DNA of 25,541 bases from NCBI GenBank assembly GCA_002361535.1, contig DETG01000055.1, positions 21,903 through 47,443 on the forward strand, in the 5' to 3' direction. A model generated the notes under the pieces. The model saw only the letters and a list, made by a program, of their open reading frames with translations. It did no database searches and had not been told where the DNA came from. How positions within the stretch are numbered: the first letter of the stretch is position 1; every line of letters starts with the position of its first letter. Of this stretch, positions 9,399 to 15,027 are shown in pieces. Source of the DNA: Prevotella sp. UBA3294 (lineage in GTDB: Bacteria > Bacteroidota > Bacteroidia > Bacteroidales > Bacteroidaceae). Both the position numbers and the translations under genes were made by a program.

Positions 9399-11459
9399 TT
9401 ATTTCTCTATCAGGATACGGGCATCCACGGCTATCACGTCCTTGTCGTCGGCAAGGAGCGGGTTGATATCCATCTCTTTGATCTCCGTGGCAAAGCGGAG
9501 CAGCGTTGACAGGCGGACGATAATTTCCGCATAGCGCTGTTCGTTGATGCCTTTCTGTCCTCGCGTACCTTTTATAATCTTATAGCCCCGCAGCGAGCGG
9601 ATCATCGAGAAGGCCTCGGGATAGGAGAGGGGCGCCAGACCGCTCTTCACGTCTTTCAGCACCTCCACGAAGATTCCTCCTAAGCCACAGAGCACCACAT
9701 GCCCGAAACGCTGTTCGTACTTCGCACCGATGAACACCTCCGTGCCTTTGATCATCTTCTGTACCATGATGGCGGTGGCATCATGGATCTTCATCATGCG
9801 GTCAAACTCTAATGCTAAGTGCTCGGGGGTGCGGATATTCAGGGCAACACCGCCCACATCACTCTTGTGAACGGGACCCACCACCTTGGCCACTACGGGA
9901 TAGCCCACCTTCTGCGCAAACTCGATCAGGGTCTCTTTCTTGTCACTTACCATCTCGGGCACCATGGGAATGCCTGCACAGGTGAAGAGCTGACGGACGA
10001 TGTCGGGCGACACATAGCCGTTGGTCTTGATACCGTCGATGATGGAACGGATCCGCGGCACATCCACTCCGAAGAGTTCAATCTCTGGGGCAGCAGGCGG
10101 TGGCGTCTGCATCACCTGTGTCAGTGCGGTGGCCAACGTCACCTCATCACTGAAGTTCACGTGGCCTTTTTGCAGGAACTCCGACACCTCGGGACCTGCT
10201 GTATGGATACTGGGCAGGATGGGGAAGATCGGCTTCTTGCATTCCAGGATCTTCTTGTGCAGTACGTCGTAAGCCTCGTAGAGCTGTACCAGTCCGGGGG
10301 TGCCGAAGATCACGAAGATGGCATCGATGTTCTCAAAGCGGTTTTCGCAGAAATCAATGGCAATACCCAGCTGCTCACCCGTTCCCGTAGCAAGGATATC
10401 GATGGGGTTTGCCACAGAGGAGCCTGGGAAGAGCTGCGCCTTCAGCTCATCGGCAGCCTGTCCTTCAAGCTTGGGGATATTCATACCGCCCTTCGACAAG
10501 GCATCGGTGAGCATCACACCTGGTCCGCCGGCATGGGTCACGATGGCGAAGTTCTTTCCTTTGATAGGCGGCAGGGTGAAGATACATCCTACGGTGGTCA
10601 GTTCCTCGCGGGAGAAACATCTCACGATGCCGGCCTTGCGGAACAATGCTTCTACCGCAGAGTCGCTGCTGGCGATGGCACCGGTATGTGAGGAGGCGGC
10701 CCTGCTGCCACTCTCCGATGATCCTGCCTTGATGGCAGCAATACGACAGCCCTTACGGATCAGCGAACTGGCATGGAACAGCAGCTTGTCGGGGTTCCCC
10801 ACATTCTCTATATAGAGCAGTTTCACCTTTGAGTCACGTTCTGCATCGAAATTCTCGTCCATATACTGCAGCACGTCTTCGATACCGATCTGTTTCCCGT
10901 TACCGATGCTCCATACCGAGTTGAAAGGCAGTCCTTTCGTGACGGCACTTTCCAAGATAAACACCGCCGTGGCACCCGACCCGCTGATGAAGTCGGCTCC
11001 CTGCGGATTCAGTGTGGGGATAGGCTTGGTAAACACACTGTGGTGCCAGCTGTTCATCAGTCCGATGCAGTTCGGGCCGATCAGGGCAGCCCCGTATCTT
11101 TCACAGGAGTCGAGTACCCTTTTCTCCAAGGCGGCACCTGCCTTCGTCTCTTCACCGAAGCCGGCGGAGATGATGATGAAGGCACGCACCGCCTTCTCGG
11201 CTGCCAAAAACTCCACATAGTCTGGACAGTATTTGGCGGCAACGACAATCACGGCCAAGTCGGTGGGCGGCAGCTCCTTCACGTCGTGGAATACCTTGAT
11301 GCCCTGCACCTCGTCTTCCTTGGGATTCACAATACGGAGTGTTCCCCGGTAGCCTCCTTGGAGGATATTGCGCACGATGGCGCCACCGGGTTTATGAATG
11401 TTGTTCGAGCCGCCGATCACGACGATGCTCTCAGGATGCAATAATTGTTCGTTGATCAT
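9399..11459 (-). CDS. ADP-forming acyl-CoA synthetase (fused alpha and beta subunits)
   Basis: This 686-residue protein belongs to the NDP-forming acetate/acyl-CoA ligase superfamily, which converts acyl-CoA, ADP and phosphate into the free acid, CoA and ATP by phosphohistidine transfer. The order is a CoA-binding domain at about 1-130 (IVVIGGSNNIHKPGG), succinyl-CoA-ligase-like domains at about 150-450 with the phosphorylated His258 in SSHTGAIASSD, and an ATP-grasp domain at about 485-686. The ATP-grasp domain contains the second conserved His531 in the HKSDVGGV motif and the acidic EMDINPLL near the end. Both catalytic histidines are therefore present. The protein is a single alpha-beta fusion, as in many anaerobes. 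It is the first gene of the operon, 21 bases after the predicted transcription start. The acyl substrate (acetyl, propionyl or branched) is not decidable from sequence. Confidence 0.92.
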   Translation of the reverse strand: MINEQLLHPESIVVIGGSNNIHKPGGAIVRNILQGGYRGTLRIVNPKEDEVQGIKVFHDVKELPPTDLAVIVVAAKYCPDYVEFLAAEKAVRAFIIISAGFGEETKAGAALEKRVLDSCERYGAALIGPNCIGLMNSWHHSVFTKPIPTLNPQGADFISGSGATAVFILESAVTKGLPFNSVWSIGNGKQIGIEDVLQYMDENFDAERDSKVKLLYIENVGNPDKLLFHASSLIRKGCRIAAIKAGSSESGSRAASSHTGAIASSDSAVEALFRKAGIVRCFSREELTTVGCIFTLPPIKGKNFAIVTHAGGPGVMLTDALSKGGMNIPKLEGQAADELKAQLFPGSSVANPIDILATGTGEQLGIAIDFCENRFENIDAIFVIFGTPGLVQLYEAYDVLHKKILECKKPIFPILPSIHTAGPEVSEFLQKGHVNFSDEVTLATALTQVMQTPPPAAPEIELFGVDVPRIRSIIDGIKTNGYVSPDIVRQLFTCAGIPMVPEMVSDKKETLIEFAQKVGYPVVAKVVGPVHKSDVGGVALNIRTPEHLALEFDRMMKIHDATAIMVQKMIKGTEVFIGAKYEQRFGHVVLCGLGGIFVEVLKDVKSGLAPLSYPEAFSMIRSLRGYKIIKGTRGQKGINEQRYAEIIVRLSTLLRFATEIKEMDINPLLADDKDVIAVDARILIEK

Positions 11460-11486
11460 GGATTCTTAGCTTAAAGATTTGTGCTG

Positions 11487-11517
11487 CAAAGATACAAAGA
11501 AGTGGGTGAAGTACAAA
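11487..11517 (-). promoter_or_regulatory. Promoter of the acyl-CoA synthetase operon
   Basis: On the minus strand, TTTG (11517-11514), a 19-base spacer and TATCTTTG (11494-11487) form a near-ideal Bacteroidetes promoter. The start would be near 11480, about 20 bases before the ATG at 11459. Confidence 0.85.
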
Positions 11518-11630
11518 ATAAATGCTTTTTTATTTTTACTTCCGAACGTAAGTATCTTCGGGAAGGTCAGAGTGGTGTCTGTGAGAGATGAATTTTTTAT
11601 TCTCACTCTGTTCACTCTGCGTAATGTTGT

Positions 11631-11735
11631 ATCTCTTTTCTTTGGTGCAAAGAAAACTTGTTTAATCACTCTTTTCTTTGGCGCAAAGAAAACTTCTCTA
11701 TCACTCTTTTCTTTGGCGCAAAGAAAAGAGACAAA
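11631..11735. repeat. Three tandem 35-bp units with an internal palindrome
   Basis: Units start at 11631, 11666 and 11701, exactly 35 bases apart. Each contains CTTTTCTTTG, a 3-base centre and CAAAGAAAA(G), a nearly perfect 10-bp palindrome able to form a hairpin on either strand. Units 2 and 3 are identical for about the first 27 bases. Open frames crossing this tract are repeat translations, not genes. Seven T/A-rich stems like these could act as weak terminators, but no long T run follows. Confidence 0.85.
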
Positions 11736-11807
11736 AGAAACATCCACCCTAACCCGTCCTTCCCCTATATGGGAAGGCTCAACCGCTCCTCCCGTCGCTC
11801 TTTCACT

Positions 11808-11859
11808 AAGGTAAGCTCGCCCCATCAAAGGGGCGGCTTGATTTTTTGTCGGCTTACGC
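11808..11859. repeat. GTAAGC...GCTTAC hairpin repeat, copy 1
   Basis: This 52-base unit has a second copy at 11917-11969. It has short terminal inverted repeats (GTAAGC and GGCTTAC) and an inner stem in which CGCCCC pairs with GGGGCG around ATCAAA, then a T6 run. It looks like a small dispersed structured repeat rather than a gene. Confidence 0.8.
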
Positions 11860-11882
11860 AATGAACGCTGATCATTGTACTT

Positions 11883-11915
11883 TGAACTATGAACTATGAA
11901 CTATGAACTTTGAAC
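11883..11915. repeat. 7-bp tandem repeat TGAACTA/TGAACTT
   Basis: Four full units (TGAACTA three times, TGAACTT once) and a partial fifth lie between the two copies of the GTAAGC hairpin repeat. The same 7-bp unit, in the same orientation, recurs at 18863-18897 in the efflux operon. Confidence 0.85.
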
Positions 11916-11916
11916 A

Positions 11917-11969
11917 AAGGTAAGCTCGCCCCATCAAAGGGGGCGGCTTGATTTTTTGTCGGCTTACGC
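11917..11969. repeat. GTAAGC...GCTTAC hairpin repeat, copy 2
   Basis: This is identical to the copy at 11808-11859 except for one extra G in the inner stem loop region. The two copies are in direct orientation, 109 bases apart, with the 7-bp repeat between them. After it come three loosely repeated CCTTGCGCCAGT-like segments up to about 12020. Confidence 0.8.
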
Positions 11970-12091
11970 CAGTGCCCTTGCGCCAGTGCCTTGTATCTGT
12001 GTCCTTGCGCCAGTTCCCTTGTAGCGAATCACAGATTCTTAAACTTAATGCAGCCGGATTACAAATTCGGCAGAACAGAGAGGTTGAATAG

Positions 12092-12435
12092 TTACTGACC
12101 CCACCCCTTACCCCTCCCCTACGATGGGAGGGGAGCTGCTGGCGCTGTGTGGAGCCTACCCCCAACCCCTCCCAAGAGGAGGGGAGTTGCTACGTTGAGT
12201 ACGCATGCTTCAAAGTCCTATAAGATGAGTCCGCATGGCACTCCCTCCCTTTGGGAGGGCAGGGATGGGCTTCCTGTCCGCATGGCACTCCCTCCCTTTG
12301 GGAGGGTAGGGGTGGGCTTTCCGTCCGCATGGCATTCCCTCCCTTTGGGAGGGTAGGGGTGGGCTCCCTGTCCGCATGGCATTCCCCTCCCATCGTAGGG
12401 GAGGGGTGGAGCGTAGCGAGGGGTGGGGTCAGTAA
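12092..12435. repeat. 344-bp element bounded by inverted repeats (MITE-like)
   Basis: The left end begins TTACTGACCCCACCCC (12092-12107), and the right end is its exact reverse complement (12420-12435). Both ends continue inwards into the same block, ACCCCTCCCCTACGATGGGA followed by GGGG. The right arm has about ten extra bases between these two parts. The interior holds a GC-rich palindromic segment and the 47-bp tandem units. It contains no transposase or convincing open frame. I could not find a target-site duplication at the ends. It may be a miniature transposable element or a composite repeat; the inverted-repeat structure itself is directly visible. Confidence 0.75.
12229..12382. repeat. 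47-bp tandem repeats carrying the CCCTCCCTTTGGGAGGG module
   Basis: Three full units begin at 12229, 12276 and 12323, and a fourth start (GTCCGCATGGCATTCCC) at 12370 runs into the right end of the enclosing element. Each unit reads GTCCGCATGGCA, then the palindrome CCCTCCCTTTGGGAGGG, then a GGGGTGGGCT stretch. Related module sequence occurs at 16559-16622 between the two permease genes. Confidence 0.9.
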
Positions 12436-12592
12436 TTATGCTCTGCATCCTTTGAGATCCTCCGTTGACTCCAATCACTCTGCGTGAAAAAATGTCAAGA
12501 TAATTCGTAATCATTTAATGGTTGTGAAAGAATGCTAATTGAAAGAAAGAGAATACTAGGAGAATACGGATGTGTCCACAAGTGACTTTTTG

Positions 12593-12702
12593 TGCAAGTA
12601 CAGTCTGTTTGGGGTCAAAGTAGAGTCTAACTTGGATGCAAGTATAGTCTGTTTTGAACCCAAGTAGAGCCTACGTAATGTTTACGTAGGGTCTGTTTAG
12701 GG
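12593..12702. repeat. Degenerate 22-bp periodic array, first block
   Basis: Five consecutive 22-base units begin at 12593, 12615, 12637, 12659 and 12681 with no length change. The shared core is AAGTAgAGTCT (lower case variable), and units 1, 3 and 5 (GTCTGTTT) resemble each other more than units 2 and 4, giving a 44-bp higher order. An inverted copy of the core (AGACTATACTTACA) follows at about 12709-12722. A period of 22 is not a multiple of three, which argues against coding. Confidence 0.7.
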
Positions 12703-12745
12703 TCGTTCCAGACTATACTTACACCTGTTCCGCCGTCATCTACGC

Positions 12746-12790
12746 CTCGTTCCGCCGTCATCATCCACTTGTAGATGCCGTCGGAACGAG
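12746..12790. other. Imperfect 17-bp hairpin between the two 22-bp arrays
   Basis: CTCGTTCCGCCGTCATC at 12746-12762 pairs with GATGCCGTCGGAACGAG at 12774-12790 with two mismatches and an 11-base loop. A direct copy of part of the left arm (GTTCCGCCGTCATC) stands just upstream at 12727-12740. Wider out, AGGGTCGTT (about 12699) and its complement AACGACCCT (about 12808) could pair around the whole structure. No promoter that clearly drives it was seen. Confidence 0.55.
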
Positions 12791-12902
12791 TGGAAACACC
12801 GATCCGAACGACCCTTAGGTGACTTATCTTCGAAAAAGCATGATTTTTGCTTTTGATTTTTGTTGGGTACCCGAAAGGGCATCCCCAGAAGAATTGTTTA
12901 GT

Positions 12903-13036
12903 CCTTTTGCTTCACAAAAACGGAGTTTTCGGGTTGTAAAAACGGTGTTTTTGAGTCCTAAATACTATGTTTTTGGACTCTAATTACTATGTTTTTGGAC
13001 TCTAAAAACATGGTTTTTGCAAGTTGAAAAAGCTGG
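12903..13036. repeat. Degenerate 22-bp periodic array, second block
   Basis: Units begin at 12903, 12925, 12947, 12969 and 12991, exactly 22 bases apart, with a last 24-base unit at 13013. Most start GTTTTTG; two units share GTTTTTGGACTCTAA. The later half of several units reads TAAAAAC or TAATTAC. Read on the other strand, the TTAGAGTCC core resembles the core of the first block, so the two arrays may be related and face opposite ways. Confidence 0.75.
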
Positions 13037-13370
13037 GTTTTAGTAACGCATTCATTATCAATAACTTACTTAACCTCGTCAGAATCGCTTAATTTCGACC
13101 GAGAGGGCAGTTGGTTCTCATCATGCCCGTATTTTGCGTTAAACGAAGTTAATTCGTTAAGATTATTCAAAATTTTAACAATTAAAGAAATCATGATGTT
13201 TAAGATTATTTAGGAGGAGGAGAGCATGACTAATCGAATATTTTCGTATTCTTGTAATCGATATCTCAAACCACTCATTAAAGATACAAAAATAAACAGA
13301 CCATACCTCAATAAAACATGATGGCTGCCACTGCGTGCAGCATTCGTCTTTGTGGATCTTGCTGCGGCAG
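13037..13370. other. Gene-free A/T-rich stretch with one very short ORF candidate
   Basis: No protein with family resemblance was recognised here. A 31-codon frame (13226-13321) starts six bases after AGGAGGAGG at 13212-13220, a strong Shine-Dalgarno-like run that is unusual for Bacteroidetes, but the peptide matches nothing I know. A dyad TTAA(A)CGAA/TTCGTTAA lies near 13138-13160. A more GC-rich block at about 13068-13135 stands out from its surroundings; its role is unknown. Confidence 0.3.
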
Positions 13371-13523
13371 GGGAATGAGGGCATCGCTACCGTTATTCAT
13401 CCAGTTCAAAGCTCATAGCCCAATGCCCAAAGTGATGAGTGGTACACCCTTTCTGGGTGTCGCGTGCTGACTCCACAGAAGGGTATTTATATTCACAATG
13501 GCAAGAAGGCAGTGGTGAAATAA
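13371..13523 (+). pseudogene. C-terminal remnant of a Prevotella-type secreted protein
   Basis: One frame encodes GNEGIATVIHPVQSS, an in-frame TAG at 13416-13418, then 34 codons ending at TAA 13521-13523 that read DEWYTLSGCRV...QKGIYIHNGKKAVVK. The pattern of a WYTLxGxR strand, a short linker and KGIYIxNGKKVVxK is the extreme C-terminus of many Prevotella extracellular proteins. These proteins also often carry a GIxT segment about 15-20 residues before it, as here. The internal stop and the lack of any open frame upstream show that it is a decayed fragment. The parent protein cannot be named because only the common tail survives. It sits at the edge of the repeat tract, just before the tandem promoter repeats. 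Confidence 0.75.
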
Positions 13524-13530
13524 CTGACAA

Positions 13531-13709
13531 TTGTTTTGTTCTGCTCTCGTTTTTAGCAACTTTAGATAAGTTACAATGCACTCGGCAAAAAAATCAAATG
13601 TATTTGTTTTGTCCTGCTCTCGTTTTTCGTAACTTTGGATAAGTTACAATGCACTCGGCAAAAAAACAAATGTATTTGTTTTGTTCTGCTCTCGTTTTTA
13701 GTAACTTTG
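13531..13709 (+). repeat. Direct repeats of about 73 bp, each carrying promoter-like elements
   Basis: Copies begin with TTGTTTTGTyCTGCTCTCG at 13531, 13604 and 13676; copies 1 and 2 continue through GATAAGTTACAATGCACTCG. Copy 2 holds TTTG (13608-13611), 18 bases, TAACTTTG (13630-13637). Copy 3 holds TTTG (13680-13683), 18 bases, TAACTTTG (13702-13709), with a GCGCTT/AAGCGC hairpin directly after. In copy 1 the -7 box is spoiled (ends TTTA). A fourth, diverged version is the proximal mrp promoter. The first 54 codons of the open frame leading into mrp come from these repeats and are not part of the protein. Confidence 0.85.
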
Positions 13710-13761
13710 CGCTTTACAAGCGCGAAATTACCCAGTCTCAGCAAAAAAAGGAACAAGTTTC

Positions 13762-13792
13762 TTTGTTTTGCGTTCGACTTTTCGTAATTTTG
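13762..13792 (+). promoter_or_regulatory. Proximal promoter of the mrp-like gene
   Basis: TTTG at 13762-13765 is followed after 19 bases by TAATTTTG at 13785-13792. The start would be near 13799, only about 12 bases before the ATG at 13811. The element is a diverged fourth copy of the upstream promoter repeat. Confidence 0.75.
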
Positions 13793-13810
13793 TGCTCAAA
13801 AACAAAAGAG

Positions 13811-14965
13811 ATGGCGTTATATCCCAAATTGATTATGGATGCGCTGGCTACCGTGACGTATGCCGGCACGAAAAAGAACCTCGTAGAGAGTGGTATGGTG
13901 ACTGACACCCCAGCGGTGGCAGCTCCTCAGCAAACAGGTGAACCGTGGAAAGTGAAGGTGGTGCTGGAGTTCCCCCGTGACACTGATCCCTTCCTGAAAT
14001 CTACTGTGAAATCAGCCGAGGCGGCCATCAAGTATCACTGTAAGAGAGTATTCGAGGAGTCGGAGGAAACAGGTTCCTCTCATGACGTTGAAGTGGAAAT
14101 CGTCACGGAGTTCAAGTCCAAACCCCGTCCGGAGGTGGGGGCCATGCTGCCTGGTGTCAAGAATATCATTGCTGTGAGCAGTGGCAAGGGAGGTGTGGGC
14201 AAGAGCACCGTTTCTGCCAATCTCGCTATTGCCCTGGCCCGTCTGGGATACAAGGTAGGACTGCTCGACACGGATATTTTCGGTCCTTCGATGCCGAAGA
14301 TGTTCGGCGTGGAGGATGAACGTCCTTACGCTGTCCATGTGGATGGCCGCGACCTGATCGAGCCCATCGAGAAATATGGTGTGAAACTGCTGAGTATTGG
14401 CTTCTTCGTGGATCCCAAGACGGCCACGTTGTGGCGTGGGGGAATGGCTACGAACGCCCTGAAACAGTTGATCGCCGATGCCAATTGGGGTGAGCTTGAC
14501 TATTTCATCCTTGATACGCCACCGGGTACATCCGACATCCATCTTACCTTATTACAGACGTTGGCCATAACGGGGGCTGTGATCGTCAGTACCCCGCAGC
14601 AGGTGGCTCTGGCCGATGCCCGAAAAGGTGTGGATATGTACCGCAACGAGAAAGTGAATGTGCCGATCCTCGGTCTTATAGAAAACATGGCATGGTTCAC
14701 CCCCGCCGAACTACCGGAGAATAAATATTTCCTATTCGGCAAGGAGGGATGTAAGAAACTCGCGGAAGAGCTGAAAGTCCCACTTCTGGCGCAGATTCCT
14801 ATCGTACAGAGTATCTGTGAGAGTGGAGACCAAGGAAAACCTGCAGCCTTGAGCAGTGAGACGATGACAGGTGTGGCCTTCATCAATTTGGCGCAGGCTG
14901 TGGTGACCGTCACGAACAGAAGAAACAGAGAACAGGCAGCCACACGGATTGTGGGGGTGAAATAG
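13811..14965 (+). CDS. mrp: Mrp/NBP35-family P-loop ATPase (iron-sulfur cluster carrier type)
   Basis: This 384-residue protein resembles Mrp/ApbC, a cytoplasmic dimeric ATPase linked to iron-sulfur cluster delivery. Residues 1-110 form a DUF59/MIP18-like domain (PKLIMDALATVTYAG near the start). The ATPase domain begins with the deviant Walker A SSGKGGVGKST at 123-133 and contains LLDTDIFGPSMPKMFG, the Walker B-like DYFILDTPPGTSD and the STPQQVALADARKG block, all characteristic. The CxxC cluster-binding pair seen in many Mrp proteins after ENMA/S is absent; the sequence there is ENMAWFTPAELPENKYFLFG. I chose the ATG at 13811 (MALYPKLIMD) because family homology starts there and the predicted transcription start is at about 13799; longer upstream frames run through promoter repeats. 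A hairpin terminator follows within 35 bases, so the gene is monocistronic. Confidence 0.92.
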   Translation: MALYPKLIMDALATVTYAGTKKNLVESGMVTDTPAVAAPQQTGEPWKVKVVLEFPRDTDPFLKSTVKSAEAAIKYHCKRVFEESEETGSSHDVEVEIVTEFKSKPRPEVGAMLPGVKNIIAVSSGKGGVGKSTVSANLAIALARLGYKVGLLDTDIFGPSMPKMFGVEDERPYAVHVDGRDLIEPIEKYGVKLLSIGFFVDPKTATLWRGGMATNALKQLIADANWGELDYFILDTPPGTSDIHLTLLQTLAITGAVIVSTPQQVALADARKGVDMYRNEKVNVPILGLIENMAWFTPAELPENKYFLFGKEGCKKLAEELKVPLLAQIPIVQSICESGDQGKPAALSSETMTGVAFINLAQAVVTVTNRRNREQAATRIVGVK

Positions 14966-14996
14966 TATTTCCTGTAAGGGCGAAGATGCTGACTTT

Positions 14997-15027
14997 AAAG
15001 AGTGAATGTCTCATTCACTCTTTTTTT
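14997..15027 (+). terminator. Terminator of the mrp-like gene, overlapping the end of the convergent permease gene
   Basis: AAAGAGTGAATG (14997-15008), a 3-base loop and CATTCACTCTTT (15012-15023) form a perfect 12-bp stem followed by T to 15027. The right arm contains the stop codon and last codons of the permease gene on the other strand (stop at 15017-15015). On the minus strand the hairpin lacks a good T run, so it may end that transcript only weakly. Confidence 0.9.

Noticed and set aside
9819..10691. A 290-codon plus-strand frame opposite the acyl-CoA synthetase gene
   Set aside because: It is a His/Gly-rich shadow of a well-supported ATP-grasp and ligase protein; no motif or promoter supports it.
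11466..11861. A 131-codon minus-strand open frame over the repeat tract
   Set aside because: It runs through the acyl-CoA synthetase promoter, the 35-bp palindromic units and the GTAAGC repeat; the peptide is a translation of repeats (FFAPKKR twice) with no family resemblance.
12147..12514. Several overlapping open frames on both strands with PPFGRVGVG or PTPTLPKGG peptides
   Set aside because: These are in the 47-bp tandem units; open frames on both strands at once reflect repeat composition, not genes.
12593..13036. CRISPR array
   Set aside because: Units are contiguous 22-mers without unique spacers, the repeat is poorly conserved and no cas gene is in the window.
13649..13810. Extended N-terminus (54 extra codons) for the mrp-like protein
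   Set aside because: These codons lie in promoter repeats upstream of the predicted transcription start, and the family homology begins at the ATG at 13811.
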